From assembly GCF_016743775.1 (NCBI RefSeq), contig NZ_JAEQMY010000014.1:62001-126000 (forward strand): 64,000 nt of DNA, given 5' to 3'. The notes beneath the pieces were generated by a model. The model worked only from the letters and a program-made list of their open reading frames with translations. It did no database searches and was not told the origin of the DNA. Shown here in pieces: positions 7,302 through 15,906 of the stretch. The DNA is from Microvirga aerilata. GTDB lineage: Bacteria; Pseudomonadota; Alphaproteobacteria; Rhizobiales; Beijerinckiaceae. The translations under genes were made by a program, and so were the position numbers. Position 1 is the first letter of the stretch. Every line of letters begins with the position of its first letter.

Positions 7302-7811
7302 TCACCCGACCCAAAGCAGCTCGGCCTCCTCGGAGGCGATGCCGAAGTATGTATGCTTGGCGAGCAGTTTACAGTTAAGAGTAGCCCCAGGCTTCAAGTT
7401 CTCTCGGAACCCGTCGTTTGTCCGGAGCTGGAAATAGCCTCTCAGAAGGATAGCCATCTCATAGCCGTTGCTGGCCGCAATCCTGCTCAGGTCGCGGCGT
7501 CTTCCTCCCCGAAGGATCGTGTGTCCTAGCTTTCGGTACTCTACTAACTTTGCAGGTGTGTCGTGCGCCCTGTTGATTTCTCCAACCGCCGGTTCCGTTT
7601 TGTAAGGTGTGGATGCAGGGGTAGCGGGTAGCTCTAGGTTCAGCGCCGTCGCCAGCTTTGTCGCAATGTCCAAAGTAGGCGACAAGAGTCCATTCTCGAC
7701 GCGGGAGATCGTGGACGCCGCAATGCCGGTGATACGCGCGATTTCTCGCAGCGAGAGCCGCATTTCCTTGCGTCGCTGGTAAATCTTCCGCGCAAAGATT
7801 GTCTCTGACAC
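7302..7811 (-). CDS. XRE-family regulator with cupin domain
   Basis: This 169-residue protein has an N-terminal Cro/CI-type helix-turn-helix (about residues 8-62; LREIARITGIAASTISRVENG is the core). A C-terminal region of about 80 residues resembles the cupin sensor of this regulator class (YFQLRTNDGF, then LKPGATLNC). Start is GTG at 7811, preceded by GAGGGA. Such proteins usually repress genes for catabolism, stress or polyamine use and bind a small ligand in the cupin. It lies between terS and the porin, facing terS, and is more AT-rich than core genes, so it may be the last gene of the accessory region or a chromosomal gene at its edge. Confidence 0.75.
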   Translation of the reverse strand: MSETIFARKIYQRRKEMRLSLREIARITGIAASTISRVENGLLSPTLDIATKLATALNLELPATPASTPYKTEPAVGEINRAHDTPAKLVEYRKLGHTILRGGRRRDLSRIAASNGYEMAILLRGYFQLRTNDGFRENLKPGATLNCKLLAKHTYFGIASEEAELLWVG

Positions 7812-7840
7812 TTGGATCCCTCGGTTTACGAAGTTCTAGC

Positions 7841-7873
7841 GGGCAAAAGAAAACCCCGGTGTTTCCACCGGGG
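7841..7873 (-). terminator. Rho-independent terminator of the porin gene
   Basis: On the minus strand CCCCGGTG, a 4-base loop and CACCGGGG form an 8-bp GC stem followed by TTTTCTTTT. It lies about 27 bp past the porin stop codon and separates it from the XRE regulator. Confidence 0.85.
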
Positions 7874-7900
7874 TCTCCTTATCCAATCAGGACAAGCCGA

Positions 7901-9166
7901 TTAGAAGTCGCGCTGGATGCGCAGACGGCCTTCCCAGCGGTCCTCGGCCTCAAGCTCAACACCTTGGACGTCGATGTTCGCGTAGAGAACTTCAACACCG
8001 ATGTTAAGACCAGAAACCGGGGTCCAGAAGGTGTTGACACCAACGCGCCACTCGTCGAAGTCGGACAGCAGCGTGCCACCGCTGTACTCAACGCTCGCAT
8101 ACGAGCCATGGACGTTCGAACGCACGGTCGGGGTCCAGTAGTGACGCAGACCACCGGCGACCTGCCAGCCGCGGCCCTTCTCGATATCACCATCAACATC
8201 GAGATAGGCATCAACGACCGGAACCGAGCGGACGGTGCCGGTAGCGCCGGAGAGACCAACGCCCGTCACATTCGAGCCGAAGCCGAGGTAGCCGAGAGCG
8301 CCGTCAGCGTAGGCAGCAGAGAACCAAAGGGCGTCGCCTGCACCGAGAGCCGGCAGGTTGAAGTGGCCCATGACGCCAACGGACCAGCCGAGTTCATCCG
8401 AGAAGTCGTCTTCGAAGTCGCCGTCCACGAGAACGTTGGAACGGGTCTGGTGCAGAGCACCGGAGAGCTGCACGGAGCCCCACGTACCAGCGTACTTCAC
8501 GTTACCAACGAGGTCGGGCCAACGCTGTCCAGCGGCGACGCTTACTGTCGGGTCGAAAGCGCTGGGCCCAGTCAGGCGGTTACCGGCGAAGGCGCCTTCT
8601 TCGAGCGACAGGGTGGCCGAGAAGCCGTTGCCGAACGAGAAGGTGTAGGCGAGCAGGTTCACGTCCGGATAGTCGTAGAAGCGGAGCGTGGTGATGTTTT
8701 CGTTCGGAATATCGCCGTTCGTGAAGAACGAGGTCGTGCGACCAGCGGTCAGGCCGCCGAACTGGATGTAAGCCTGAGCGATGTTCGGCGAGGTGCCGAA
8801 GCCGCCAGCCTGGCCGTTGTACACGCCGGTGTTACGGTCCATTTCCATGCGGATGTAGGTGCGCAGGAGGCCGTAAGCCGTGGCGGTGCGGGCGTCGAGA
8901 GCAACACGGGCACGAGCACGGAAGCCGATCGAAGCGTCTTCGCGGAACTGCGGCTCGAGGTACTGGTACTCGGCGCGGACGCGGCCACCGACCTTAAGGC
9001 AGGTTTCGGTGCCGGGGATGTAGAAGAAGCCTGCGCCGTAGGTGGAGCAGACGCGAACGTATTCGACGGCAGCAGCCTTGGCCACGGGAAGATCGGCAGC
9101 TTGAGCCCCGGCAACAGCCGCGAGACCCGCGACCGATCCGAGGAAGAGGCTCTTAGCGAGCTTCAT
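7901..9166 (-). CDS. Outer-membrane porin (Rhizobiales type)
   Basis: This 421-residue protein starts with a signal peptide (MKLAKSLFLGSVAG, cut after AQA near residue 23) and then ADLPVAKA, the usual mature start of alphaproteobacterial porins. CLKVGGRVRAEYQY is the first beta strand, alternating aromatic and polar strands follow, and the chain ends in FQRDF-like aromatics (RLRIQRDF) as expected for barrel insertion. It would form a trimeric general-diffusion pore in the outer membrane. A Shine-Dalgarno-like GGAGG stretch precedes the ATG and a strong terminator follows. Single-gene unit. Confidence 0.92.
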   Translation of the reverse strand: MKLAKSLFLGSVAGLAAVAGAQAADLPVAKAAAVEYVRVCSTYGAGFFYIPGTETCLKVGGRVRAEYQYLEPQFREDASIGFRARARVALDARTATAYGLLRTYIRMEMDRNTGVYNGQAGGFGTSPNIAQAYIQFGGLTAGRTTSFFTNGDIPNENITTLRFYDYPDVNLLAYTFSFGNGFSATLSLEEGAFAGNRLTGPSAFDPTVSVAAGQRWPDLVGNVKYAGTWGSVQLSGALHQTRSNVLVDGDFEDDFSDELGWSVGVMGHFNLPALGAGDALWFSAAYADGALGYLGFGSNVTGVGLSGATGTVRSVPVVDAYLDVDGDIEKGRGWQVAGGLRHYWTPTVRSNVHGSYASVEYSGGTLLSDFDEWRVGVNTFWTPVSGLNIGVEVLYANIDVQGVELEAEDRWEGRLRIQRDF

Positions 9167-9171
9167 GGTTA

Positions 9172-9598
9172 AACCTCCAAAGTGTTGAGACCCTGGGGGG
9201 CCGGGTTTTTGTGCCTCGATAGCTTCAACGAAGCCCTAAACACGTCCCTTTTCCCCTAGTACCCGACAAGTCCGCCTTTTCGGCTGAACCCGCCGGATCA
9301 CGACTGGGGAGCCCCCGTCGCTGCAGCCACATTATCCAGCACGAGTTCGTGATCAAGCGAATAGACGTGCTTCCGTCCCGAGTCGCGTCCGATCTCCGCC
9401 CCAGTGTGACCAAAATTCAACACTTCGCCGCGTGGATGGGCAAAGACCTTAAAAAGGGGTTAATGGAAAACCGTCAACATGCAGGGAAAATGAAGAATAA
9501 AAGTCCAGATATTCGAACCAAGAAAATAAAGATTCGATCATCTCGTGAAAGGCTCACTGTTTGTGAGGTTCTACGTGGCTGTTAACGATGGCTCATGA
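9172..9598. other. Intergenic region without a supported gene
   Basis: These 427 bp must hold the porin promoter and leader. The stretch 9400-9598 is AT-rich and includes a small hairpin (CTCAC, 5 bases, GTGAG at 9553-9567). A 78-codon reading frame on the plus strand has low-complexity basic composition and no ribosome-binding site, so I do not call it. Confidence 0.5.
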
Positions 9599-10408
9599 TC
9601 ATCTAATAACCTCAAGAAGGTTGTCGCGAGCGGCTTCGAAACTGGGATCCAGAGCATTAACGCTCTCGCCCATAGCTTTTGAGAGCCTTGCCCCTTCATT
9701 AAGCGCAGCGACGAGGCTCTCTAAGACCTCTCGATTGTCTATGACATCACGGAGAGGTTGAAAGTTGAACCCTGGCTCCTCGACACTGGCACGACCTTCG
9801 GCCAGCGGACGGAGCAAGGCATTACTTATCCGCTCCACTTCGAGGAGCACGATGGTGAACTCGAACCAGTTTGGACGGATCGCGGCCCGCAGGGCATTGT
9901 CTAGGACTTTCTCCGCATACGTCTCCTGAAACGCCTTGATGCGCGGGGCTATCTGGAGGTCCATCGAGAAGTAATGCCGCGCTGAGACCAGCATGTTGTC
10001 GAAGTCGATCCCATCTGACTCATCGGCCGAAAACTCCTTCAAGATGGTCTCAACGGCATCGCGCATTGAGTTCAGGCCTACTACGGCTCCAAAGAGGGCT
10101 CCGCTGATCTGCCGCGCCTCAAGGAGGGTAGCCTCAGCGATGGGGAGGCGAGCGATAGCGGTCTGGCGACGTGCCTCCCTATACTGCCTGTATGCGAACA
10201 CGGCGGCTACGAACGCTCCAACTACCGCGAGTAGGTTGCCAGCGGCGTTCACCCAATTCCTTGCGCAGACGGCGAGATTGATTCGCTCGTCGGCCCCACA
10301 GAGGGCATTGGCGTCGCTCAGGGCCGAGCCCACGAAGAGAAAACTGAGGAAACCGAAGCAGGAGAACAGGAAGATCACCGGCCAGTGATCACGATGGATC
10401 TTGTGCAA
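9599..10408 (-). CDS. Hypothetical two-helix membrane protein
   Basis: A 269-residue protein with two hydrophobic segments (about 9-30 and 52-72) joined by a short loop containing two cysteines, then a 190-residue mainly helical domain expected in the cytoplasm. The start is TTG at 10408 with GGGGG upstream; GTG at 10378 is an alternative. The architecture resembles membrane-anchored phage- or stress-associated proteins but no motif identifies it. It is more AT-rich than its neighbours and sits next to tRNA-Arg, a usual place for acquired genes, so horizontal gain is plausible. Confidence 0.6.
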   Translation of the reverse strand: MHKIHRDHWPVIFLFSCFGFLSFLFVGSALSDANALCGADERINLAVCARNWVNAAGNLLAVVGAFVAAVFAYRQYREARRQTAIARLPIAEATLLEARQISGALFGAVVGLNSMRDAVETILKEFSADESDGIDFDNMLVSARHYFSMDLQIAPRIKAFQETYAEKVLDNALRAAIRPNWFEFTIVLLEVERISNALLRPLAEGRASVEEPGFNFQPLRDVIDNREVLESLVAALNEGARLSKAMGESVNALDPSFEAARDNLLEVIR

Positions 10409-10478
10409 AGTTTACCCCCAGGTTTACCCCGGAAGCTCGACAAGGTTCGATATGGAGGGGCTAAGCATCTGATTTAAC

Positions 10479-10555
10479 TGGCGATCCCGGGAAGACTCGA
10501 ACTTCCGACCTTCGGTTTAGGAAACCGCTGCTCTGTCCTGCTGAGCTACGGGACC
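10479..10555 (-). tRNA. tRNA-Arg (anticodon CCT)
   Basis: The minus strand folds as a 77-nt cloverleaf. The acceptor stem GGTCCCG pairs with CGGGATC, with one G-T pair. The D arm is GCTC/GAGC and the T arm GGAAG-TTCGAGT-CTTCC, and CCA is encoded at the 3' end. The anticodon loop TTCCTAA gives anticodon CCT, reading AGG arginine codons. The outermost pair of the anticodon stem is G-A, a small deviation. I found no second copy of its 3' end in the window, so no att duplication is evident. Confidence 0.95.
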
Positions 10556-10735
10556 ACACTGGGCTTGAGATAGCACGCTCCATGGCGGTGGACTAGACCC
10601 TCTTCGGGGGCCTGCCGGATCTGCCCCTGGAAGCCCGCCCGGCCTTTGCGGGCCAGCAGATTCGGGGGCGGCCTCGCCCCTCCAAAGGAACCCACCGCCA
10701 CCCGACCGGTTTGTGATTTGAACCGGAGGCATACC

Positions 10736-10948
10736 ATGGCTCAAACGCTTCGAGACTTTCTGAAACAGGTTGAAAATCTCCCCCCCGACACCCTGGTCTG
10801 CGTGGCGGAGGTGGACGAGGCGTTCGCCGCCCATGTGGCGGAGGTCGAGATCGTGGAGGATGCGAGGGCGGAGGATCTGAAGGCGGAAGGTACCGAGGCG
10901 GTCGAGCTTGGCAACGGCAGTCAGAGGGTGGTGGTGGTTCGCTGGTAG
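10736..10948 (+). CDS. Small acidic hypothetical protein
   Basis: A 70-residue protein (MAQTLRDFLKQVENLP at the start) rich in Glu, Asp, Ala and Val, with two short beta-like stretches (LVCVAEV and RVVVVRW). GGAGG stands 6-7 bases before the ATG, so I prefer this start over a longer frame from 10646. No known domain. The 180 bp upstream hold only the tRNA 5' flank and its own leader. Confidence 0.65.
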   Translation: MAQTLRDFLKQVENLPPDTLVCVAEVDEAFAAHVAEVEIVEDARAEDLKAEGTEAVELGNGSQRVVVVRW

Positions 10949-11116
10949 GAGGCCGAGGGCGGCGGGATTTCGCCCGAAAAATCTGCGGATCTTGGCCGCA
11001 ACGCTTTGTCCTTCCTGCCATTGACTCCCCTGAGAACGGCCACAGGGCATGCCGCGGCATCCCGGGGGCCGCAGTCATTCCTCGATGCCGGCAACGGACA
11101 TAGTCAGGATTTCACC

Positions 11117-11263
11117 ATGACGAAAAACATCCCAGGCACCCGCACCAACCCGGAAGGCATTCCGCAGGAAGGCCATGGCGGATCGAACACCCGCGGCACC
11201 CAAGCTCAGCAGGGCAACGACGGCAACGGCGCCCAGAAGCGGCAGCAAGAGAAAAAGTCATGA
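11117..11263 (+). CDS. Small disordered hydrophilic protein
   Basis: A 48-residue protein of Gly, Asn, Gln, Lys and Pro with no hydrophobic core, predicted disordered. AGGA precedes the ATG. Its stop overlaps the next start (ATGA), so the pair is cotranslated. The composition recalls small stress-induced hydrophilic proteins; no function can be assigned. Confidence 0.55.
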   Translation: MTKNIPGTRTNPEGIPQEGHGGSNTRGTQAQQGNDGNGAQKRQQEKKS

Positions 11264-11481
11264 GCAGCAAGGGCAACAGAAGCAATCCGAACGATACCCG
11301 TATCTCGGGCCATCCGGACAAGCAGGACGATCAGGCCCATGCCAATGCAAGCGGCACCCCCGAGGTCGGCCGCCAGGGCGGCGAGACGCATCAGGAGAGC
11401 CGCGACCACAACAAGCACAACGATGCGGGCCAGAGCGGTCACAAGCCGCAGCAGCACAGCCCGGCACAGGAAAAGCATTAA
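11260..11481 (+). CDS. Small disordered His/Gln-rich protein
   Basis: A 73-residue protein of Ser, Asn, Gln, His, Asp and Gly without hydrophobic segments, hence probably disordered. The ATG overlaps the stop of the previous gene and a terminator hairpin begins 2 bp before its stop ends. The gene pair is a compact two-cistron unit of similar proteins, perhaps desiccation or osmotic-stress related (inferred from composition only). Confidence 0.58.
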   Translation: MSSKGNRSNPNDTRISGHPDKQDDQAHANASGTPEVGRQGGETHQESRDHNKHNDAGQSGHKPQQHSPAQEKH

Positions 11482-11505
11482 GCCAGGGCATCAGTCCCTG
11501 GCTTA
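11479..11505 (+). terminator. Terminator-like hairpin after the small-protein pair
   Basis: TAAGCCAGGG and CCCTGGCTTA form a perfect 10-bp stem around a 7-base loop. There is no strong T-tract on the plus strand, so termination may be weak. Confidence 0.6.
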
Positions 11506-11545
11506 AGCATGGCTGTTGCCTGCGGAATGGTTATGATCCTGTCCC

Positions 11546-12383
11546 ATGACGGGATCGGCCATTCGGGTTTTCTGCGCCTTCAGCATCGGGGCTGCGCTGG
11601 CGGTCCTGCCCGTGGCAGGCCGGGCGCAGTCCGCTTCCCCCGCCTCCTCCCCGGCAAAGACTAGGCCGGGTTGTGCCATCGAGGCGCAGCCCGACCGCCT
11701 CCAGGACATCGGCCCTGAGGGCGATCTGACCTTTGCATCGGGTCGCATGGCCAAGCTGGCAGGAATCAGGCTTCCCGACAGGCCGCCCTACCGGGATCTG
11801 GCCTTGGCCTGGCTGCGCGAACAGGCCGGCCGATCCATCCTCGTGCAGGCGAAAGACAGCCGCGACCGCTGGGGCAGGGTATCGGCGCGGGTTCGTATCC
11901 TGGCCGCCTCGAACCACCTCGATCTCGGCCACGGCTTGGTCGAGGCCGGGCTGGCCCTGGTCGATCCGGGGCTGGAGCCGGCGTTCTGCCAACCCGAATT
12001 GCTGGCTTTAGAGGCAACGGCCCGCGAACGACGCCTTGGTCTTTGGGCGGATGACGGCTATAACCCCATCGATGTTGGTCAAGTCGATCACCTGAAGGAC
12101 CGGGTCGGCAGCTTTGTGCTGGTCGAAGGCCGCGTCAGGAGCATCGGCGAGCGCGAGCAACGCACTTATTTGAACTTCGGGGGGGCTTTGGGCAGAAGAC
12201 TTCACGATCATCATTCCCCGAAAGACCTGGAAGCTGATGGCCGATCGCGGCTTGGGCGCCGAGGCGCTCAAGAATCGCTGGATCAGGGCCCGAGGCATTT
12301 TGCAGTCTTGGCAAGGGGCAGCTCTTTCCATTGAAGTGCCGGAGATGATCGAACGTCTTGAGGGCAACCGCCCGCCGCGATGA
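11546..12383 (+). pseudogene. Secreted staphylococcal-nuclease-like protein, frameshifted
   Basis: The frame opens with a signal peptide (cut near residue 28, AGRAQS) and an SNase-like (thermonuclease) domain: LAGIRLPD, LAWLREQAGR, VQAKDSRDRWGR, GLVEAGLALVDP and ARERRLGLW. After RTYLNF at 12162-12178 the frame meets seven G residues (12179-12185). Reading through gives an unrelated Arg/His tail ending at 12334. Dropping one G restores a sensible continuation (LWAEDFTIIIPRK and onward) to a TGA at 12381-12383, 7 bp before the next gene. It is either a real frameshift, a slippage-controlled gene or a sequencing error. Intact, it would be an exported nuclease of about 278 residues. Confidence 0.75.
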
Positions 12384-12389
12384 ACGAGC

Positions 12390-13811
12390 ATGAGCACAAC
12401 ACGTCAAACAGGTCGCATCCGAATCCTCGGCAGCCTCATGCTCGCAGCCTTTCTGGCAGGCTGCTCCGGGCTGAGCGGGGATGTGTCCCTGCCGCCCAAT
12501 GCCCCGCGGGTGATCAGCCCCGACCGGGATCGCGATCACGTTCGCCTGGTCAGGGCCTTCGGCGGTGAAGGCCGGGCGCCTCAGCTCCAGCAGATCCTGA
12601 CCGATGTGACGAACCGGCTCGTCATGGCCACCGACAGGCCGGACGAGGCCTTCCAGGTGACCATTCTCAACTCGCCGGTGGTCAACGCCTTCGCCCTGCC
12701 GAACGGACGCCTTTACGTGACTCGTGGCCTGCTTGCCCTCGCGAACGACACCTCCGAGGTTGCGGCGGTGCTCTCGCACGAGATCGCTCACGTGACCCTG
12801 CGCCATGCATCCCAGCGCAGCGAGCTTCAGGCCCGCTCGCAGCTGATCGAGCGCGTGGCCGAAAACGTGCTCAACGATGCCGAAGAGGCGGCCATGGTCC
12901 AGAGCCAGGCACGCTCGACGCTGGCGAGCTTCTCGCGCGCCCAGGAGCTCGAGGCGGACCAGACTGGCGTCAAGGTTCTGGCCCGGGCGGGCTTCGACCC
13001 CTTCGGCGCGCCCCGCTTCCTGACGGCCCTGGGGCGCTCGGGAACGAGCTCGGACAGCTCATCCGCGGATCGAACGGCCTCGCATCCCCGCACCAATGAC
13101 CGGGTGGCGCGGGCGCTCCAGGCCGCCCGGCGCGCGGAGGTTTCGGGAGGCGAGACGGGACGCCTTGCCTATCTGACGGCCCTCGAAGGCCTCGCCTATG
13201 GGGACGATCCGGCCGATGGAGTGGTCAAGGGCCGCCGCTTCATTCATTCGCGTCTTGGTGTGGCGTTCGAGGCGCCCGAGGGCTTTTCCCTGGAAAACAC
13301 CTCGCAGGCCGTGCTCGGCTCGTCCGCCGATGGGGAACGACGGCTGCTGTTCGACGCCGCCGACACGCCCGATGGGCAGAGCCTGGAAGATGTGCTGCGC
13401 TCGACCTGGACCGATACGATCGAGCCGGGAAGCCTCACCACCGGCACGGTGAACGGCCTGCCGTTGGTGACCGCTCTGTCGAACGGCAAGGAGTGGACCT
13501 TCCGCCTTTCGGCGATCCGGATCGGCAGCACCACCTATCGGCTGATCATGGCCACCCGCGGCAACAGGGGCGATCTCGAAGGAATTTTCCAGCAGACCCT
13601 GAACAGCGTGCGGCAGGTGCAGCCCGAGGAGGCACGGCGGATCAGGCCGTTGAAGCTCCACATCGTAGCAGCCCAGAGGGGCGACACCGCTCAGACCCTG
13701 GCCGCCCGCATGCCGGTCGACCGCGCCCTGGAGCGCTTTCTGCTCCTCAACGGGCTCGAAAGGAACGAACCTCTGAAGCCGGGCGAGCGCTACAAGATCG
13801 TCGTGGAGTAG
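12390..13811 (+). CDS. M48-family metalloprotease lipoprotein
   Basis: This 473-residue protein has a lipoprotein signal (LAGC, Cys25) and a zinc protease domain with HEIAH at 130-134, followed by a helix and ELEADQTGVKVL supplying the third zinc ligand. A C-terminal region ends in a LysM-like fold (LHIVAAQRGDTAQTLAARM, then FLLLNGL). It resembles BepA/LoiP-type proteases that survey outer-membrane protein assembly in the periplasm, with a peptidoglycan-binding tail. It follows the frameshifted nuclease by 7 bp and probably shares its transcript. Confidence 0.88.
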   Translation: MSTTRQTGRIRILGSLMLAAFLAGCSGLSGDVSLPPNAPRVISPDRDRDHVRLVRAFGGEGRAPQLQQILTDVTNRLVMATDRPDEAFQVTILNSPVVNAFALPNGRLYVTRGLLALANDTSEVAAVLSHEIAHVTLRHASQRSELQARSQLIERVAENVLNDAEEAAMVQSQARSTLASFSRAQELEADQTGVKVLARAGFDPFGAPRFLTALGRSGTSSDSSSADRTASHPRTNDRVARALQAARRAEVSGGETGRLAYLTALEGLAYGDDPADGVVKGRRFIHSRLGVAFEAPEGFSLENTSQAVLGSSADGERRLLFDAADTPDGQSLEDVLRSTWTDTIEPGSLTTGTVNGLPLVTALSNGKEWTFRLSAIRIGSTTYRLIMATRGNRGDLEGIFQQTLNSVRQVQPEEARRIRPLKLHIVAAQRGDTAQTLAARMPVDRALERFLLLNGLERNEPLKPGERYKIVVE

Positions 13812-13838
13812 CGGCTCGAAACCCAAAGCCCCAATGCA

Positions 13839-13866
13839 ATATCGGCGAAGCATGCTTCGCCGATAT
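13839..13866. repeat. Perfect 28-bp palindrome
   Basis: ATATCGGCGAAGCA is followed at once by its exact reverse complement. It lies 28 bp past the protease stop and 46 bp before the convergent sigma-factor stop. It could terminate both genes or be a REP-like element; there is no T-tract on either side. Confidence 0.7.
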
Positions 13867-13911
13867 GAGAGACTGCCTGAGATTTGAAGGGGATTCCTCC
13901 CCGGGGTTGCC

Positions 13912-14784
13912 TTACACGAAGGCGCCCGAGGCCTGGGGGTAGCGCTCCATCAGGGCGCGCTTGAGCTTTTCCAAGGCGCGGTTCTCGATCTGACGAACAC
14001 GTTCCTTGGAGATCCCGAGCCTGTCGCCCAGGAATTCCAGGGTGACCTGTTCGTCGTCCAGGCGACGGGCGCGCAGGATGCGCAGTTCACGCTCGTTGAG
14101 AACCTCGAGGGCCTGCTGCAGCCAGCGCACGCGGCGTTCCGTGTCGATCACGTCGGTGACGCTTTCGTCCGGCAGGGGGCTGTTGTCGACGAGAAACTCG
14201 ACCCGCTCTGCGGAATTGGAGGGGTCCGCGTCCAAAACCGGTGCGTTCAGGGAGGTGTCGGGCGCCGAAAGGCGGGCGTCCATGAGGGCAACGTCGGCTT
14301 TCGAGACGCCGATGGCCTCCGCGATCTTTGCATGCACCTCAGAGGAGATGCGCTCCTCTCCGCCACGGGTCAGACGGGCACGCAGGCGGCGCAGGTTGAA
14401 GAAAAGCGCCTTTTGGGCGGAACTCGTTCCGCCGCGGACGATTGACCAATTACGAAGGATGTAATCCTGTACGGAGGCACGGATCCACCACGTTGCATAG
14501 GTCGAGAAGCGAACCTCCCGCTCGGGCTCGAACCGGGCCGCCGCCTCGAGAAGACCCACATGGCCTTCCTGGACGAGATCGGCCATCGGTAGGCCATAGT
14601 GACGGAAACGGGCTGCCAGCGCGATGACAAGGCGCATATGAGCAGCAGTCAATTGATGAAGCGCCGCCTCATCGCGGTTCTCTTTCCAGCGCACAGCAAG
14701 AAGATGCTCCTCTTCTCTTTCAAGAAAAGGTGCATTCATGGCTGCGCGGACGAACCGGCGGCGAACCCCTGAGATTTCTCCCAT
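13912..14784 (-). CDS. rpoH: Heat-shock-type sigma factor RpoH
   Basis: This 290-residue protein has the sigma-70 regions 2 and 4 and the RpoH-specific box QKALFFNLRRLR after region 2.4 (STYATWWIRASVQDYI). The C-terminal FLGDRLGISKERVRQIENRALEKLK is the region 4.2 helix-turn-helix for the -35 element. GGGAG stands 9 bases before the ATG. It directs RNA polymerase to heat- and oxidative-stress promoters. Rhizobiales often carry two copies; this one may be the RpoH2 type, but no second copy is in the window to compare. Confidence 0.9.
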   Translation of the reverse strand: MGEISGVRRRFVRAAMNAPFLEREEEHLLAVRWKENRDEAALHQLTAAHMRLVIALAARFRHYGLPMADLVQEGHVGLLEAAARFEPEREVRFSTYATWWIRASVQDYILRNWSIVRGGTSSAQKALFFNLRRLRARLTRGGEERISSEVHAKIAEAIGVSKADVALMDARLSAPDTSLNAPVLDADPSNSAERVEFLVDNSPLPDESVTDVIDTERRVRWLQQALEVLNERELRILRARRLDDEQVTLEFLGDRLGISKERVRQIENRALEKLKRALMERYPQASGAFV

Positions 14785-14895
14785 TGTGTGCTCTCCCTTG
14801 GCAGAGACACAACGAGCGAGGCCGCAAAAAGTTCACTTCTTACAGCCAAGTTCTGCCAAATAGATTTTGGGCACAGGAAAACAAGGCTCTGCGAT

Positions 14896-14922
14896 ACAAA
14901 AAAGCCCGGCGCGGGGCCGGGC
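14896..14922 (-). terminator. Rho-independent terminator after carD
   Basis: On the minus strand AGCCCGGCC, a short loop and GCCGGGCT form a strong stem followed by TTTTTT. It lies about 45 bp past the CarD stop, between it and the sigma-factor gene. Confidence 0.85.
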
Positions 14923-14965
14923 TCTTGAAAGGCTTGGGCGAGTAGCCCGTGCAGGGGTCCCGCGA

Positions 14966-15550
14966 TCAGGCCGCCTCTTCCTGGAGGTCGTCGCCTTCGC
15001 CATCGCCTTCCCCTTCGGCGCCCTTGGCGCGGCGCGGGGACTTGGCGAGGCTCTGCTCGATGAGCTTCAGGGCTTCCGTATCGGTGATCTTGTTCACGGC
15101 CGCGATCTCGCGAACCACGCGGTCGAGGGCGGATTCGTAGAGCTGGCGCTCGCTGTAGGACTGCTCGGGCTGAGCCTCGGAGCGGTAAAGATCGCGCACG
15201 ACCTCCGTCACGGCGATCAGATCGCCGGAATTGATCTTGGCCTCATATTCCTGCGCCCGGCGCGACCACATGGTGCGCTTCACCCGTGCCCGGCCCGTCA
15301 GCACGTCCAGAGCTTTTTGGATCAGAGCCGGCTCGGCAAGCTTGCGCATGCCGACGCTGGAAGCTTTGCCCGTCGGGACTCGAAGAACCATCTTGTCCTT
15401 GTCGAAGGAGACGACGTACAGCTCCAGTTTAAAACCCGCGATTTCCTGCTCTTCGATGGCCGTGATGCGGCCGACGCCGTGAGCGGGATAGACGATCGCT
15501 TCGCCGGACTTGAACCCAAGGCGCTGGGCGGACTTCTTGGCGGTTGTCAT
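14966..15550 (-). CDS. CarD/CdnL-family transcription regulator
   Basis: From the chosen start this is a 194-residue protein. The N-terminal RNA-polymerase-interacting domain reads FKSGEAIVYPAHGVGRITAIEEQEIAG (about 10-38), the signature of CarD/CdnL proteins. The helical DNA-binding domain includes LTGRARVKRTMWSRRAQEY with the conserved Trp that wedges the -10 region. The tail is acidic (EGEGDGEGDD). AAGGAGG stands 8 bases before the ATG at 15550; the longer frame to 15607 has no such site. It stabilises open promoter complexes, mostly at growth-related genes. Confidence 0.9.
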   Translation of the reverse strand: MTTAKKSAQRLGFKSGEAIVYPAHGVGRITAIEEQEIAGFKLELYVVSFDKDKMVLRVPTGKASSVGMRKLAEPALIQKALDVLTGRARVKRTMWSRRAQEYEAKINSGDLIAVTEVVRDLYRSEAQPEQSYSERQLYESALDRVVREIAAVNKITDTEALKLIEQSLAKSPRRAKGAEGEGDGEGDDLQEEAA

Positions 15551-15711
15551 GCGAGAGAGGCCTCCTTGCATGGTCCTCGCTTGCAGCGAGGGGAGCTGTG
15601 GTTCCACTGGGCAGGGTCCCAGGGGAGCGAGATGAGATGAGTGTCACGGAACTTGACTATTCCGCTCGTCTCCCTGATGTAAGCCAGCGGCTAAAAACGC
15701 TCATGCCCTTG

Positions 15712-15740
15712 ACCTAGGCAGCGACGCTCCCTTAAGTCAA
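15712..15740 (-). promoter_or_regulatory. Putative sigma-70 promoter of carD
   Basis: On the minus strand TTGACT (15740-15735) and CTAGGT (15717-15712) are separated by 17 bp, a good housekeeping spacing, and lie about 160 bp before the CarD start. The rest of the 356-bp gap 15551-15906 shows no gene or RNA I can support. Confidence 0.45.
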
Positions 15741-15906
15741 AGGACGTGAATATCTGCTTCATCGTGTGAACCGCCGGTCTGCGGAGACGGTGCACGGCTT
15801 GAGCGCAAGCGACGGCATTCACGGACCCTATCACAGTCCGGCCGAAAAAGCAAAAATATTTCAAGGAATAGCGTAAAGAAGCTTCGTTTCTGGCCGAGCT
15901 TGCCGC

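Noticed and set aside
9349-9585. 78-codon plus-strand frame in the porin upstream region
   Set aside because: AT-rich, no ribosome-binding site, no recognisable domain.
10479-10555. tRNA-Arg as attachment site of the satellite-like element
   Set aside because: No duplicated 3' part of the tRNA was found and the porin gene separates it from the element.
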